NCBI RefSeq assembly: GCF_036867415.1
Contig: NZ_JBAJHU010000005.1
Coordinates: forward strand, 186,001-250,000
Direction: 5' to 3'
DNA length: 64,000 nt
Source: Rossellomorea sp036867415
Lineage (GTDB): Bacteria; Bacillota; Bacilli; Bacillales; Bacillaceae_B
Shown: piece by piece, positions 16,002-24,707 of the stretch
Layout of the letters: every line of letters begins with the position of its first letter
Position numbering within the stretch: the stretch's first letter is position 1
Position numbers and translations under genes: made by a program
The notes under the pieces: model-generated
Database searches by the model: none
What the model saw: only the letters and a program-made list of their open reading frames with translations
What the model was told of the DNA's origin: nothing

Positions 16002-16029
16002 CCATTTACACGTACCCAGCACGATAAAA

Positions 16030-16067
16030 GCCGCTTTCCGCTTATACTCAGGTTGACGGAAAGCGGC
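16030..16067. repeat. Inverted repeat after nudF
   Basis: GCCGCTTTCCG (16030-16040) and CGGAAAGCGGC (16057-16067) form an 11-bp perfect stem. The T-rich tail is on the minus strand (CTTTTATC), not after the stem on the plus strand, so it is not a typical terminator for nudF. Confidence 0.7.
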
Positions 16068-16096
16068 GCATAAACTTGTCCCTTCCAGCATATATT
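16068..16096 (+). promoter_or_regulatory. Sigma-E-type promoter of spoIIM
   Basis: GCATAAA (16068-16074), a 14-base spacer, then CATATATT (16089-16096). The -10 matches the sigma-E consensus in full except for the allowed Y position. spoIIM is known to be sigma-E dependent in B. subtilis. Confidence 0.6.
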
Positions 16097-16127
16097 CTAC
16101 TAATTGATATCTGGGAGGAGCATTGTG

Positions 16128-16781
16128 ATGCGCAAAAAACTATCAAATTCAAATCCAGTCGTACAACATGTACAAGCACATTCCTCAATTTACTTATTCA
16201 TCATTACACTGTTTTTAATGGGAATCATCTTTGGGGCAATTGTTGTGAATTCGCTGTCTTTTGCCCAAAAAGAGGACCTTTATTTTTATTTGAGTAAGTT
16301 TTTCAGTGAAATTGAAGGGGGCAGAATCACGTCAGCGGAAGAACTGTTCAGACAAAGCTTCCTTCATAATGTGAAATATCTTGGACTGATTTGGATTTTG
16401 GGCATTTCAATCATTGGGCTTCCCCTGATCTTTGTGCTTCTTTTCATGAAAGGGGTTGTAGTCGGGTTTTCCGTCGGTTTCCTTGTGAATCAAATGGGGT
16501 GGAGCGGTTTTCTGCTTTCTTTCGTCAGCGTCCTGCCGCAAAACATCATTATTATTCCGGCTTTCATCTTCATCGGTGTGATCAGTGCAGGTTTCTCTCT
16601 CACATTAATCCGTAAAATATTTGTCCGGCACAGTGCATCCATGCAATTTCAAATCCTTCCCTTCCTGTCGAGGTATGTTATTTTCTTCGTCATTGCAGTG
16701 GCGATCGTGACGGTTGCTGCAAGTATAGAAGCGTATCTTTCACCTCATTTAATGGAAGCGGTCATCTCCAGGATTAAATAA
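16128..16781 (+). CDS. spoIIM: Stage II sporulation protein M
   Basis: A 217-residue membrane protein with five or so hydrophobic segments. It is part of the SpoIID-SpoIIM-SpoIIP engulfment machinery that thins septal peptidoglycan so the mother cell membrane can move round the forespore. ATG 16128 follows GGGAGGAG at seven bases. GTG 16125 is the alternative. It sits just upstream of fur, as in B. subtilis. Confidence 0.92.
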   Translation: MRKKLSNSNPVVQHVQAHSSIYLFIITLFLMGIIFGAIVVNSLSFAQKEDLYFYLSKFFSEIEGGRITSAEELFRQSFLHNVKYLGLIWILGISIIGLPLIFVLLFMKGVVVGFSVGFLVNQMGWSGFLLSFVSVLPQNIIIIPAFIFIGVISAGFSLTLIRKIFVRHSASMQFQILPFLSRYVIFFVIAVAIVTVAASIEAYLSPHLMEAVISRIK

Positions 16782-16815
16782 TCATTATTATGTAATAACC
16801 ATTTCAGTTTCTTGA

Positions 16816-16859
16816 TTATAATTATTTTATTTTGCTTATTCCTCCCTTTTTGATATAAT
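16816..16859 (+). promoter_or_regulatory. fur promoter with PerR-type box
   Basis: TTATAATTATTTTAT (16816-16830) matches the PerR box TTATAATNATTATAA at 13 of 15 positions. It lies directly upstream of TTGCTT (16832-16837), a 16-base spacer and TATAAT (16854-16859). In B. subtilis fur belongs to the PerR regulon, which supports the reading. Confidence 0.65.
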
Positions 16860-16890
16860 AATATAGACATTGACGAGGGAGGGAAGGACA

Positions 16891-17346
16891 ATGGAAAGTC
16901 GTATCGAACGAATCAAAAAACAGCTTCATTCCGCCAGCTATAAGTTGACTCCTCAGCGTGAAGCTACTGTACGTGTGCTGTTAGAGCATGAAGAAGATCA
17001 CCTGAGTGCCGAAGATGTATACCTCCTCGTTAAGGAAAAGTCTCCGGAAATCGGACTGGCAACGGTGTATCGTACACTCGAATTGCTTTCTGAACTGAAA
17101 GTCGTGGATAAGATCAACTTTGGTGATGGTGTATCCCGATATGACCTCCGTCAAGAAGGAGCCGCCCATTTTCATCATCATCTGGTATGTATCGAATGCG
17201 GAGCGGTTGATGAGATCCAGGATGACCTGCTTGAAGACGTTGAAAAGATTGTTGAGAGAGATTGGAAATTCAAAATAAAAGATCACCGATTAACCTTTCA
17301 TGGCATATGTTCAAGATGCCAGGATAAAGAGGAAGAATCTGAATAG
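16891..17346 (+). CDS. fur: Ferric uptake regulator
   Basis: A 151-residue Fur-family repressor. An N-terminal winged helix (YKLTPQREATVRVLLEHEEDHLSAEDVY) is followed by the metal/dimer domain with HFHHHLVCIECG (His cluster and first CxxC) and a second CSRC pair, so the structural zinc site is present. Among Fur, PerR and Zur it is assigned to Fur from its place between spoIIM and yqzK-xerD. ATG 16891 follows GGGAAGG. Confidence 0.9.
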   Translation: MESRIERIKKQLHSASYKLTPQREATVRVLLEHEEDHLSAEDVYLLVKEKSPEIGLATVYRTLELLSELKVVDKINFGDGVSRYDLRQEGAAHFHHHLVCIECGAVDEIQDDLLEDVEKIVERDWKFKIKDHRLTFHGICSRCQDKEEESE

Positions 17347-17352
17347 TATAGG

Positions 17353-17423
17353 AAAAGCCCTGAAGAAGCTGATTATTGTTTCGTCCTGAAACGATTGTAT
17401 ACATATCTTTAAGGGCTTTTTTT
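17353..17423 (+). terminator. Terminator after fur
   Basis: AAAGCCCT pairs with AGGGCTTT across a long loop with its own small stem (GTTTCGTCCTGAAAC), then a run of seven T residues. Confidence 0.7.
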
Positions 17424-17582
17424 AATCAATCCGGCACCGTGATTCCTGCAAAGGGACCGGAAAGAACACAAAATGACTGAAAAATTGCGTCCCCCTTGGT
17501 ATAAAACAGTCCAAAATCGTCATAGCTTGTATTATAGAGCCTGGTGGACTGTGAGATATCATATCAAATGGAGGACGAACCG

Positions 17583-17810
17583 ATGAAAAAAGGACTTGGG
17601 ATGGTTTGGCAGACCATTAAAGTATTTATATTATTTACCGGATCGACGATATTGTTTTATTATGGAATTATATGGATTAGTGAAGAGTACGAAGGGTATC
17701 ACAAATACGATGAACCAGAGGGAGCTGCGGTCAAAGTGTCTTCTTCTGTAGCTGATGAAGACAGTCATTGGTATGACCGGTTATTATTTTTTTATATGAA
17801 CGGGGAGTAA
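17583..17810 (+). CDS. yqzK: YqzK-like small membrane protein (DUF4227)
   Basis: A 75-residue protein with one N-terminal transmembrane helix (VFILFTGSTILFYYGIIWI) and an acidic outer tail ending HWYDRLLFFYMNGE. Its place between fur and xerD matches yqzK. The function is unknown. GGAGG precedes ATG 17583. xerD begins six bases after the stop, so they are co-transcribed. Confidence 0.85.
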   Translation: MKKGLGMVWQTIKVFILFTGSTILFYYGIIWISEEYEGYHKYDEPEGAAVKVSSSVADEDSHWYDRLLFFYMNGE

Positions 17811-17816
17811 TGCAAT

Positions 17817-18710
17817 TTGGAAGACCAAATTAAAGACTATATGCATTTTTTGATTGTGGAGAAAGGACTCGCAAAGAATACCATCGAATCCTATCAGCGT
17901 GATCTGAATAACTATGCCTTGTACTTGACGAATGTCGAAGAAATATCGTCACTCAATGAGGTGACCCGGGTGAATATCGTACAATTTTTGGGTCACCTGA
18001 AAGAACAGGGAAAATCCTCTAAAACGCTCGCCAGACATGTGGCATCGATTCGTTCGTTCCACCAGTTTCTCCTAAGGGAAAAAAATACAAATCAGGATCC
18101 GACTGTTCACATTGAAACACCTAAAACAGAACGGACATTACCGAAAATATTAAGTATAGAAGAAGTGGAGGCCTTGCTTGAGGCACCCGTAGTCTCGACC
18201 CCTCTCGGAATGAGGGATAAAGCAATGCTCGAAATCCTTTATGCAACCGGTATCCGCGTGAGTGAACTCATTTCACTTAAGCTTGAGGATGTCCATTTGA
18301 CAATGGGGTTTGTCCGATGCATCGGGAAAGGGAATAAGGAAAGGATCATCCCGATCGGAAGGACTGCCATGACGGTGCTTGAGAAATACCTGGAAGATGC
18401 CAGGCTGAAATTAAGGTCGAAAAAACATAAGGATGATCATCTGTTTTTAAATCACCATGGAAAAGGATTGACCAGGCAGGGATTTTGGAAAAACCTGAAG
18501 GCGCTTGCCAAAAAAGCGAATATTGAAAAGGATTTGACTCCACATACTTTAAGGCATTCTTTTGCCACTCATTTATTGGAAAATGGAGCCGATTTGAGGG
18601 CAGTCCAGGAAATGCTCGGACATGCAGATATATCGACGACCCAAATTTATACACATGTGACGAAAACACGCTTAAAAGATGTTTATTCGAAATTTCATCC
18701 CAGAGCATAA
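17817..18710 (+). CDS. xerD: Site-specific tyrosine recombinase XerD (RipX)
   Basis: A 297-residue recombinase that resolves chromosome dimers at dif together with XerC/CodV. The catalytic set is visible: Arg in ATGIRVSEL, Lys in the GKGNKER hairpin, HTLRHSFATH (His-x-x-Arg), and LGHADISTTQIYTH (His, and the Tyr nucleophile). The N-terminal SAM-like DNA-binding domain is intact. TTG start. No integron or phage genes are nearby, so this is the housekeeping copy. Confidence 0.94.
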   Translation: MEDQIKDYMHFLIVEKGLAKNTIESYQRDLNNYALYLTNVEEISSLNEVTRVNIVQFLGHLKEQGKSSKTLARHVASIRSFHQFLLREKNTNQDPTVHIETPKTERTLPKILSIEEVEALLEAPVVSTPLGMRDKAMLEILYATGIRVSELISLKLEDVHLTMGFVRCIGKGNKERIIPIGRTAMTVLEKYLEDARLKLRSKKHKDDHLFLNHHGKGLTRQGFWKNLKALAKKANIEKDLTPHTLRHSFATHLLENGADLRAVQEMLGHADISTTQIYTHVTKTRLKDVYSKFHPRA

Positions 18711-18712
18711 TA

Positions 18713-18769
18713 AAAGAGAGGCTTCTTAAAGAATTGACCAACTTTAAGAGGTTCTCTCTTGTTTTTTTT
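18713..18769 (+). terminator. Terminator after xerD
   Basis: An imperfect 19-bp stem, from AAAGAGAG to CTCTCTT, followed by eight T residues. Confidence 0.88.
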
Positions 18770-18793
18770 GAAAGGGAAAAGTAGAATATAGAT

Positions 18794-18807
18794 GTCAGAC
18801 TTCTGAC
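18794..18807. promoter_or_regulatory. Palindrome upstream of deoB, possible operator
   Basis: GTCAGA-CT-TCTGAC is a perfect 6-2-6 inverted repeat, extended by ATG/CGT at the flanks, 155 bases before deoB. TTGAGG (18837-18842) and TACAAA about 18 bases later form a weak promoter downstream of it. The repressor that would bind is not identified. Confidence 0.3.
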
Positions 18808-18961
18808 GTGCGTGTTGTTCGATTGATACGTCAGGGTTGAGGGTAAGATACGTTTAGAGATACAAAATGTAACCGCTTTTTTAAAAGCACGCCTTAAACG
18901 GTTTTCATAGAGAGTATACAGAAAAAGGACAAACACAGCAGTTAATCTAGGAGGATTATAA

Positions 18962-20146
18962 ATGAGCAATTATACATATAAAAGGGTTCACCTGATCGTC
19001 ATGGATTCAGTTGGTATCGGCGAAGCACCGGATGCTGAACTGTTTAACGATAAAGGGACAGACACTCTTGGTCATATCGCTGAACGAGTGAATGGGTTGA
19101 ACATGCCCAATTTGGCGAAGCTGGGGCTTTCGAACATCAGGCAAGTGAAAGGGGTGGAGAAAGCTGACTCGCCGCTTGCATACTACACGAAGATGCAGGA
19201 AGCGTCGGTCGGGAAAGATACAATGACCGGACATTGGGAAATCATGGGACTTAATATCGATACACCTTTCAAAACATATCCGGACGGTTTTCCGGAGAAA
19301 TTGATTCAGAAGCTTGAGGCGGAAACAGGCAGAACAATCATTGGAAACAAACCGGCAAGCGGTACGGCCATCATTGAAGAACTGGGAAAAGAACATATGG
19401 ACACAGGTGCGCTGATTGTATACACTTCTGCAGATCCAGTACTGCAAATCGCGGCACATGAAGACATCATCCCGATCGAAGAACAATATAAAATATGTAA
19501 AATCGCGCGTGAAATTACCAAAGAAGAAGAATTTTTGGTAGGGCGTGTCATAGCACGTCCATTTGTGGGAGAACCGGGCAGTTTTAAGCGTACAGCCAAC
19601 CGCCACGACTATGCACTAAAGCCATTTGACCGGACTGTCATGAATGAGATGAAGGACTCCGGATTCGATGTGATCGCAATCGGGAAAATTTCTGATATCT
19701 ATAACGGGGAAGGCGTGACGAAATCAATCCGTACGAAACACAATATGGACGGGATGGACGGATTGATCAAAACGTTCGACGAATCTTTCACCGGACTGAG
19801 TTTCCTGAATCTGGTGGACTTTGACGCCCTCTATGGACATCGACGCGACCCGGAAGGATATGGGAAAGCGTTGGAAGAATTCGACGCGCGTCTCCCGGAG
19901 GTATTTGAAAAGATGACAGAGGATGATCTCCTCCTCATCACTGCTGATCATGGGAACGATCCGACAGCTCCGGGGACCGACCATACAAGGGAATATGTGC
20001 CTCTTCTGGCTTATTCCAAGCGCTTCACCGATGGAAAAGAGCTACCTGTCAGAGAAACATTCGCGGATATCGGGGCAACGGTAGCGGACAATTTCAATGT
20101 AACCATGCCTAAGTTCGGAAAAAGCTTTTTACCAGAAATGAAATAA
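18962..20146 (+). CDS. deoB: Phosphopentomutase
   Basis: A 394-residue enzyme of the alkaline-phosphatase superfamily that interconverts (deoxy)ribose 1- and 5-phosphate. The metal and phosphate residues are visible: DSVGIGEAPDA, the KDTMTGHWE phosphothreonine motif, and ITADHGNDPT. It starts the nucleoside salvage run deoB-punA-pdp. The AGGAGG site is good. Confidence 0.95.
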   Translation: MSNYTYKRVHLIVMDSVGIGEAPDAELFNDKGTDTLGHIAERVNGLNMPNLAKLGLSNIRQVKGVEKADSPLAYYTKMQEASVGKDTMTGHWEIMGLNIDTPFKTYPDGFPEKLIQKLEAETGRTIIGNKPASGTAIIEELGKEHMDTGALIVYTSADPVLQIAAHEDIIPIEEQYKICKIAREITKEEEFLVGRVIARPFVGEPGSFKRTANRHDYALKPFDRTVMNEMKDSGFDVIAIGKISDIYNGEGVTKSIRTKHNMDGMDGLIKTFDESFTGLSFLNLVDFDALYGHRRDPEGYGKALEEFDARLPEVFEKMTEDDLLLITADHGNDPTAPGTDHTREYVPLLAYSKRFTDGKELPVRETFADIGATVADNFNVTMPKFGKSFLPEMK

Positions 20147-20243
20147 TGGAAAAGAATGAACACAGAACAGGGATGAATGGAAGTGCTTATGCTCCATCTC
20201 ATCTCCTCTTTCTGTTTACACTACTAAAAGGGAGTAATTAAAT

Positions 20244-21059
20244 ATGAACTACGAAAATATTCAAAATGCTGCTAATCACTTGAAAAACCACTATACAGGT
20301 CAGCCAAAAATCGGCCTCATACTGGGGTCGGGGCTGGGTGTCCTTGCCGATGAAATCCAAAATGCCGTAAAAATTCCTTATAAGGAGATTCCTGATTTCC
20401 CAGTCTCCACAGTGGCCGGTCATGCAGGACAGCTGGTGTTCGGACAATTATCAGGACAAGAAGTTGTTGCCATGCAGGGACGCTTTCACTACTACGAGGG
20501 ATATGGGTTTGATAAAGTGACGTTTCCGATTCGCGTGATGAAAGAACTTGGAGTGGAAATCCTGATCGTAACCAATGCCGCAGGCGGGGTGAACGAAGAA
20601 TTCGAAGCGGGAGATCTTATGCTGATCTCTGATCATATTAACAATATGGGAGGAAATCCTTTAATCGGAGCGAATGATTCCCGTCTTGGCCCAAGATTTC
20701 CCGATATGTCCCAAGCGTATGATAAAGAACTCCGCCAAAAAGCGAAAGAGATTGCAAGTGAACTTTCTCTTGAAATTCAGGAAGGCGTTTATGTAGGAAA
20801 TACCGGTCCTGTGTATGAAACTCCTGCAGAAGTGAAGCTCGCCCGCACACTGGGAGGCGACGCTGTAGGGATGTCCACTGTACCTGAAGTGATCGTGGCC
20901 CGTCATGCTGGTATTAAAGTTCTTGGGATTTCCTGCATTTCAAATATGGCTGCAGGAATCTTGGATCAACCTCTCTCACATGATGAAGTCATCGAAACAA
21001 CAGAAATGGTTCGCTCTAACTTCCTGTCTTATGTGAAGGAAATTGTAAAATCTTTATAA
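20244..21059 (+). CDS. punA: Purine-nucleoside phosphorylase
   Basis: A 271-residue trimeric-type (class II) phosphorylase for guanosine and inosine. It has the phosphate-binding GSGLG near residue 29, the GRFHYYEGY loop, and the VTNAAGGVN and GMSTVPE base-site segments. It supplies ribose 1-phosphate to the upstream DeoB. The equivalent in B. subtilis is pupG, next to drm. Confidence 0.94.
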   Translation: MNYENIQNAANHLKNHYTGQPKIGLILGSGLGVLADEIQNAVKIPYKEIPDFPVSTVAGHAGQLVFGQLSGQEVVAMQGRFHYYEGYGFDKVTFPIRVMKELGVEILIVTNAAGGVNEEFEAGDLMLISDHINNMGGNPLIGANDSRLGPRFPDMSQAYDKELRQKAKEIASELSLEIQEGVYVGNTGPVYETPAEVKLARTLGGDAVGMSTVPEVIVARHAGIKVLGISCISNMAAGILDQPLSHDEVIETTEMVRSNFLSYVKEIVKSL

Positions 21060-21121
21060 AGAATAAATTCCTTGATGAAAAAAAGAGCGGTTTAAAAATT
21101 TTTAGAAGTTGGTGATCGTAA

Positions 21122-22426
21122 ATGAGAATGGTAGATCTTATTGAAAAGAAGCGTGAAGGAAAAGAACTGACAACCGAAGAAATCAAATTTATCATAGATG
21201 GTTATACAGACGGATCAATCCCTGATTATCAGGTAAGTGCATTGACGATGGCGATTTTCTTCAAGGATATGAGTGAAAGAGAACGTGCTGACTTGACGAT
21301 GGCGATGGTCGAATCGGGAGATCAGATTGACCTGTCTGCCATTGAAGGCATCAAGGTTGATAAGCATTCGACAGGCGGTGTTGGAGATACGACCACGCTT
21401 GTACTTGGTCCATTAGTGGCTTCTGTCGGTGTGCCTGTCGCTAAAATGAGCGGAAGGGGACTTGGTCATACCGGTGGAACCATTGACAAACTTGAAGCGG
21501 TTGAAGGATTTCACGTTGAGATCGAAAATGATGAATTCATCCGGTTAGTCAATAAGAACAAGTTAGCCGTCATCGGACAAAGCGGAAATCTGACGCCTGC
21601 AGATAAAAAGCTCTACTCATTACGTGACGTGACAGCGACTGTTAACTCTATCCCGCTTATTGCAAGTTCCATCATGAGTAAGAAAATCGCTGCAGGAGCT
21701 GATGCGATTGTCCTTGATGTAAAGACGGGTGCAGGTGCATTCATGAAGACGCTTGAAGATTCTAAAAGCCTTGCAAAAGCAATGGTCAACATCGGAAATA
21801 ATGTCGGGAGAAAAACGATGGCAGTCATCTCTGATATGAGCCAGCCGCTTGGGTTTGCGATCGGAAATGCTTTAGAAGTGAAAGAAGCGATTGATACCTT
21901 GAAAGGTGAAGGTCCGGACGACTTGACAGAATTATGCTTAACACTAGGAAGCCATATGGTTTATCTGGCTGAAAAAGCTTCTTCATTAACTGAAGCAAGA
22001 GAATTACTGAAAAAAGCAATGAATGATGGATCAGCCCTTGATAACTTCAAGGTTTTCCTTGAATCCCAGGGTGGAGATGCTTCGGTAGTTGATCAACCAT
22101 CCAAGCTTCCTCAAGCACGATACAAGGTTGAACTGGAAGCAAAGGAAGATGGCTTTGTTTCAGAAATTATTGCGGATTCAGTAGGGACAGCCGCAATGTG
22201 GCTAGGGGCTGGAAGAGCTACGAAAGATTCTGTAATCGACCTGGCTGTCGGGCTTGAACTGTGCAAGAAAATCGGGGATGAAGTCAAAGCAGGAGAATCC
22301 CTGGCGACGATTTACAGTAATCAGGAAGATATTGAAAATGTGAAAAACAAATTATATGAGAGCATCAAGCTCTCCTCTCAGAAAGTGGATGCTCCGACGC
22401 TGATCCACACCGAAATCACAAGTTGA
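21122..22426 (+). CDS. pdp: Pyrimidine-nucleoside phosphorylase
   Basis: A 434-residue enzyme acting on uridine and thymidine. It has the family motif KHSTGGVGDTTTL (phosphate site), SGRGLGHTGGT, and a C-terminal three-strand domain with KAGESLATIYS. In B. subtilis pdp lies elsewhere; here it joins deoB-punA, giving one cluster for both purine and pyrimidine nucleoside breakdown. A very strong terminator follows. Confidence 0.94.
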   Translation: MRMVDLIEKKREGKELTTEEIKFIIDGYTDGSIPDYQVSALTMAIFFKDMSERERADLTMAMVESGDQIDLSAIEGIKVDKHSTGGVGDTTTLVLGPLVASVGVPVAKMSGRGLGHTGGTIDKLEAVEGFHVEIENDEFIRLVNKNKLAVIGQSGNLTPADKKLYSLRDVTATVNSIPLIASSIMSKKIAAGADAIVLDVKTGAGAFMKTLEDSKSLAKAMVNIGNNVGRKTMAVISDMSQPLGFAIGNALEVKEAIDTLKGEGPDDLTELCLTLGSHMVYLAEKASSLTEARELLKKAMNDGSALDNFKVFLESQGGDASVVDQPSKLPQARYKVELEAKEDGFVSEIIADSVGTAAMWLGAGRATKDSVIDLAVGLELCKKIGDEVKAGESLATIYSNQEDIENVKNKLYESIKLSSQKVDAPTLIHTEITS

Positions 22427-22433
22427 TCTGAAT

Positions 22434-22477
22434 AGCCTTTGTGAAAGGAAATTTCCTTTCACAAAGGCTTTTTTTAT
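22434..22477 (+). terminator. Terminator after pdp, a 36-base perfect palindrome
   Basis: From AGCCTTTGTGAAAGG at 22434 through 22469 the sequence is a perfect palindrome with 18-base arms and no spare loop, followed by seven T residues. Confidence 0.93.
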
Positions 22478-22532
22478 TTGTTGATAAAATGTTGGTATTG
22501 AAGAAATAAGAGACAATTTTTATTTTTAATTG

Positions 22533-22560
22533 TATAAAAATGGTTGCAGTGGAAAAAATG
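22533..22560 (+). promoter_or_regulatory. Sigma-F-type promoter of dacF
   Basis: GTATA (22533-22537), 14 bases, GGAAAAAAT (22552-22560). This fits the sigma-F consensus GYATA - about 15 - GGNNANAHT. dacF is a known sigma-F target, and the transcript could run on into spoIIA. Confidence 0.7.
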
Positions 22561-22613
22561 ATTCTATAAGTATTATTGATTAAAATGATGGATTTTGATT
22601 GGAGGACAGTTAA

Positions 22614-23780
22614 ATGAAACGTCTTATATGTATAATGTCAGCATTCTTTCTTATAGCTTCCTTATTTCCTTCGTTTGGGTTTGCTCAGGAAAATAAGACT
22701 GAATTAGCTCAGGCAGCGAAGTCAGCAATATTGATCGAACGGGATACAGGAGCAGTTCTCTATGATAAGAACAGTCATGAAAAATTAGCCCCTGCATCAA
22801 TGACAAAAATCATGACCATGCTCCTGATCATGGAAGCCCTTGAGAAGGGTCAGATCAAATGGGGGGACGATGTCCGGACAAGCGAATATGCGGCCTCAAT
22901 GGGAGGGTCACAAATCTTTCTGGAGCCTGGTGAATCGATGACTGTCAAGGAAATGCTGACAGGAATCGCCATCGGTTCTGCAAATGACGCGTCTGTAGCG
23001 ATGGCCGAACAAATTGCAGGCAGCGAAGAGGCATTCGTGGAAAAAATGAATCAAAAGGTGAAGGAGCTCGGATTAAAGGATACTCAATTCAAAAATCCGA
23101 CCGGACTGCCGGCAAAAGACCATTACAGTTCTGCACACGATATGAGCATGATGGCAAAAGAATTGCTGAAATATAATGAAATCACTAAATTCACCGGCAC
23201 ATATGAGTCCTATCTGAGAGAAGACACCGAGAATAAATTCTGGCTGGTCAACACGAATAAGCTGGTTAGGTTTTATGATGGTGTAGACGGATTGAAAACA
23301 GGCTTTACGAATGAAGCGAAATATTGTCTGACGGCGACCGCCAAGAAAGGTAACATGAGAGTCATTGCCGTTGTTTTTGGTGCATCCACTCCGAAGGAAC
23401 GAAACAGTGAAGTGACCAAAATGCTTGATTATGCCTTCAATCAATATCAAACCAAGCCGATGTTCAAGAAAGGTGATTCGCTCTCTCAAGTAAAAGTGTC
23501 CAAAGGACAGGAAAATAAAGTTCAGGCAGTGACAGACGAACCCATATCCTTACTAACCAAAAAAGGTGAAAAACTGGATAAAGTTGAACAAAAGGTAACA
23601 CTTTCAAAAGACTTGCAAGCACCAATTAAAAAAGGCGACAAAGTCGGTACCCTCGTAATCAACAACAATGGAAGAAAAGTTCTTGAGAGCGAACTCGTAG
23701 CGAAACAGGACGTCAACGAAGCAAGCTGGTGGCAGCTATACAAACGATCATTTGGAATGTTTTCAAAAGTTGGGAACTGA
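22614..23780 (+). CDS. dacF: D-alanyl-D-alanine carboxypeptidase DacF
   Basis: A 388-residue penicillin-binding protein with a signal peptide (cleavage near residue 24), the S62-x-x-K65 active site (ASMTK), the SAN triad and the KTG motif in LKTGFT. A PBP5-type C-terminal beta domain and an amphipathic membrane-anchoring tail follow. It trims cortex peptide cross-links from the forespore side. Position directly before spoIIAA identifies it as DacF rather than DacA or DacB. Confidence 0.93.
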   Translation: MKRLICIMSAFFLIASLFPSFGFAQENKTELAQAAKSAILIERDTGAVLYDKNSHEKLAPASMTKIMTMLLIMEALEKGQIKWGDDVRTSEYAASMGGSQIFLEPGESMTVKEMLTGIAIGSANDASVAMAEQIAGSEEAFVEKMNQKVKELGLKDTQFKNPTGLPAKDHYSSAHDMSMMAKELLKYNEITKFTGTYESYLREDTENKFWLVNTNKLVRFYDGVDGLKTGFTNEAKYCLTATAKKGNMRVIAVVFGASTPKERNSEVTKMLDYAFNQYQTKPMFKKGDSLSQVKVSKGQENKVQAVTDEPISLLTKKGEKLDKVEQKVTLSKDLQAPIKKGDKVGTLVINNNGRKVLESELVAKQDVNEASWWQLYKRSFGMFSKVGN

Positions 23781-23833
23781 TCCATTAAAAATCAGCACAC
23801 ATTATGGCGAATTTCTTCTAGTTTTGTCAGAGA

Positions 23834-23864
23834 GAAGGAGTTCGGCACAATCATAGCGAAATGA
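23834..23864 (+). promoter_or_regulatory. Sigma-H-type promoter of spoIIA
   Basis: GAAGGAGTT (from 23834) and GCGAAATGA (23856-23864) resemble the sigma-H elements (RNAGGAWWW and RNNGAATWW) in the place where B. subtilis has the spoIIA promoter. TTGTCAGA just upstream and TACGACAG downstream are weak Spo0A-box candidates. Confidence 0.5.
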
Positions 23865-23898
23865 CTCACTATACGACAGAGAAGGAGGCTTTCTGATA

Positions 23899-24249
23899 GT
23901 GAGTCTTGCTATTAACCTGGAAGTAAAAAAAGATGTGTTGTGTATACGTTTAAGTGGAGAGTTGGACCATCATACGGCAGAAGAATTAAGGGAAAAGTCT
24001 TCAAAGCTTATCGAGAGTGAAAATATCAAGCATATCATTCTGAACTTAGAGGAACTGGGCTTCATGGACAGTTCAGGGCTGGGCGTCATTCTTGGCCGAT
24101 ACAAGCAAATCAAACAAAAGCACGGCGAAATGGTGGTTTGTGCGATTTCCCCGGCTGTCAACCGATTATTTGAAATGTCAGGATTGTTCAAGATCATCCG
24201 TCTTGAGCCATCTGAAGAAAATGCATTACAAAGATTGGGGGTCGCCTGA
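23899..24249 (+). CDS. spoIIAA: Anti-sigma-F factor antagonist SpoIIAA
   Basis: A 116-residue STAS-domain protein. Ser58 in MDSSGLG is the phosphorylation site used by SpoIIAB. Unphosphorylated SpoIIAA pulls SpoIIAB off sigma-F in the forespore. GTG start preceded by GGAGG. The stop overlaps the spacing to spoIIAB by two bases, consistent with translational coupling. Confidence 0.96.
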   Translation: MSLAINLEVKKDVLCIRLSGELDHHTAEELREKSSKLIESENIKHIILNLEELGFMDSSGLGVILGRYKQIKQKHGEMVVCAISPAVNRLFEMSGLFKIIRLEPSEENALQRLGVA

Positions 24250-24251
24250 AC

Positions 24252-24695
24252 ATGAGAAATGAAATGAATATCCAATTCAGTTCCCTTAGCCAGAATGAAT
24301 CATTTGCACGAGTGACCGTAGCGTCGTTTATTGCGCAGCTCGATCCGACGATGGATGAATTGACAGAAATCAAGACAGTCGTCTCCGAAGCCGTCACCAA
24401 TGCCATCATCCACGGATATGAAAACAAGCCGAATGGCATTGTGTATATTTCCGTAGTCATGGATGAGGACGGATACATCGACATGACGATCCGGGATGAA
24501 GGGATCGGAATCGGTGATGTGGAGGAAGCAAGACAGCCCTTATATACTTCTAAGCCCGAACTGGAACGGTCGGGAATGGGCTTTACCATTATGGAAAATT
24601 TCATGGACGAGGTAGAAGTGTCATCACACCCGGGTACAGGCACCACTGTAAGACTGAAGAAGCACCTGACCAATAGTAAAGCGCTATGCAATTAA
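24252..24695 (+). CDS. spoIIAB: Anti-sigma-F factor / kinase SpoIIAB
   Basis: A 147-residue GHKL kinase. It has the N-box (EAVTNAIIHGYENKP), the G1 box RDEGIGIGD and a G2-like RSGMGFTIM. It binds sigma-F and phosphorylates SpoIIAA. It is the middle gene of the three-gene operon. Confidence 0.96.
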   Translation: MRNEMNIQFSSLSQNESFARVTVASFIAQLDPTMDELTEIKTVVSEAVTNAIIHGYENKPNGIVYISVVMDEDGYIDMTIRDEGIGIGDVEEARQPLYTSKPELERSGMGFTIMENFMDEVEVSSHPGTGTTVRLKKHLTNSKALCN

Positions 24696-24707
24696 GGAGT
24701 CGTGCCT

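Noticed and set aside
17817..18710. Phage or integron integrase
   Set aside because: Synteny with fur-yqzK and deoB, and the absence of phage genes or attachment repeats, mark it as housekeeping XerD.
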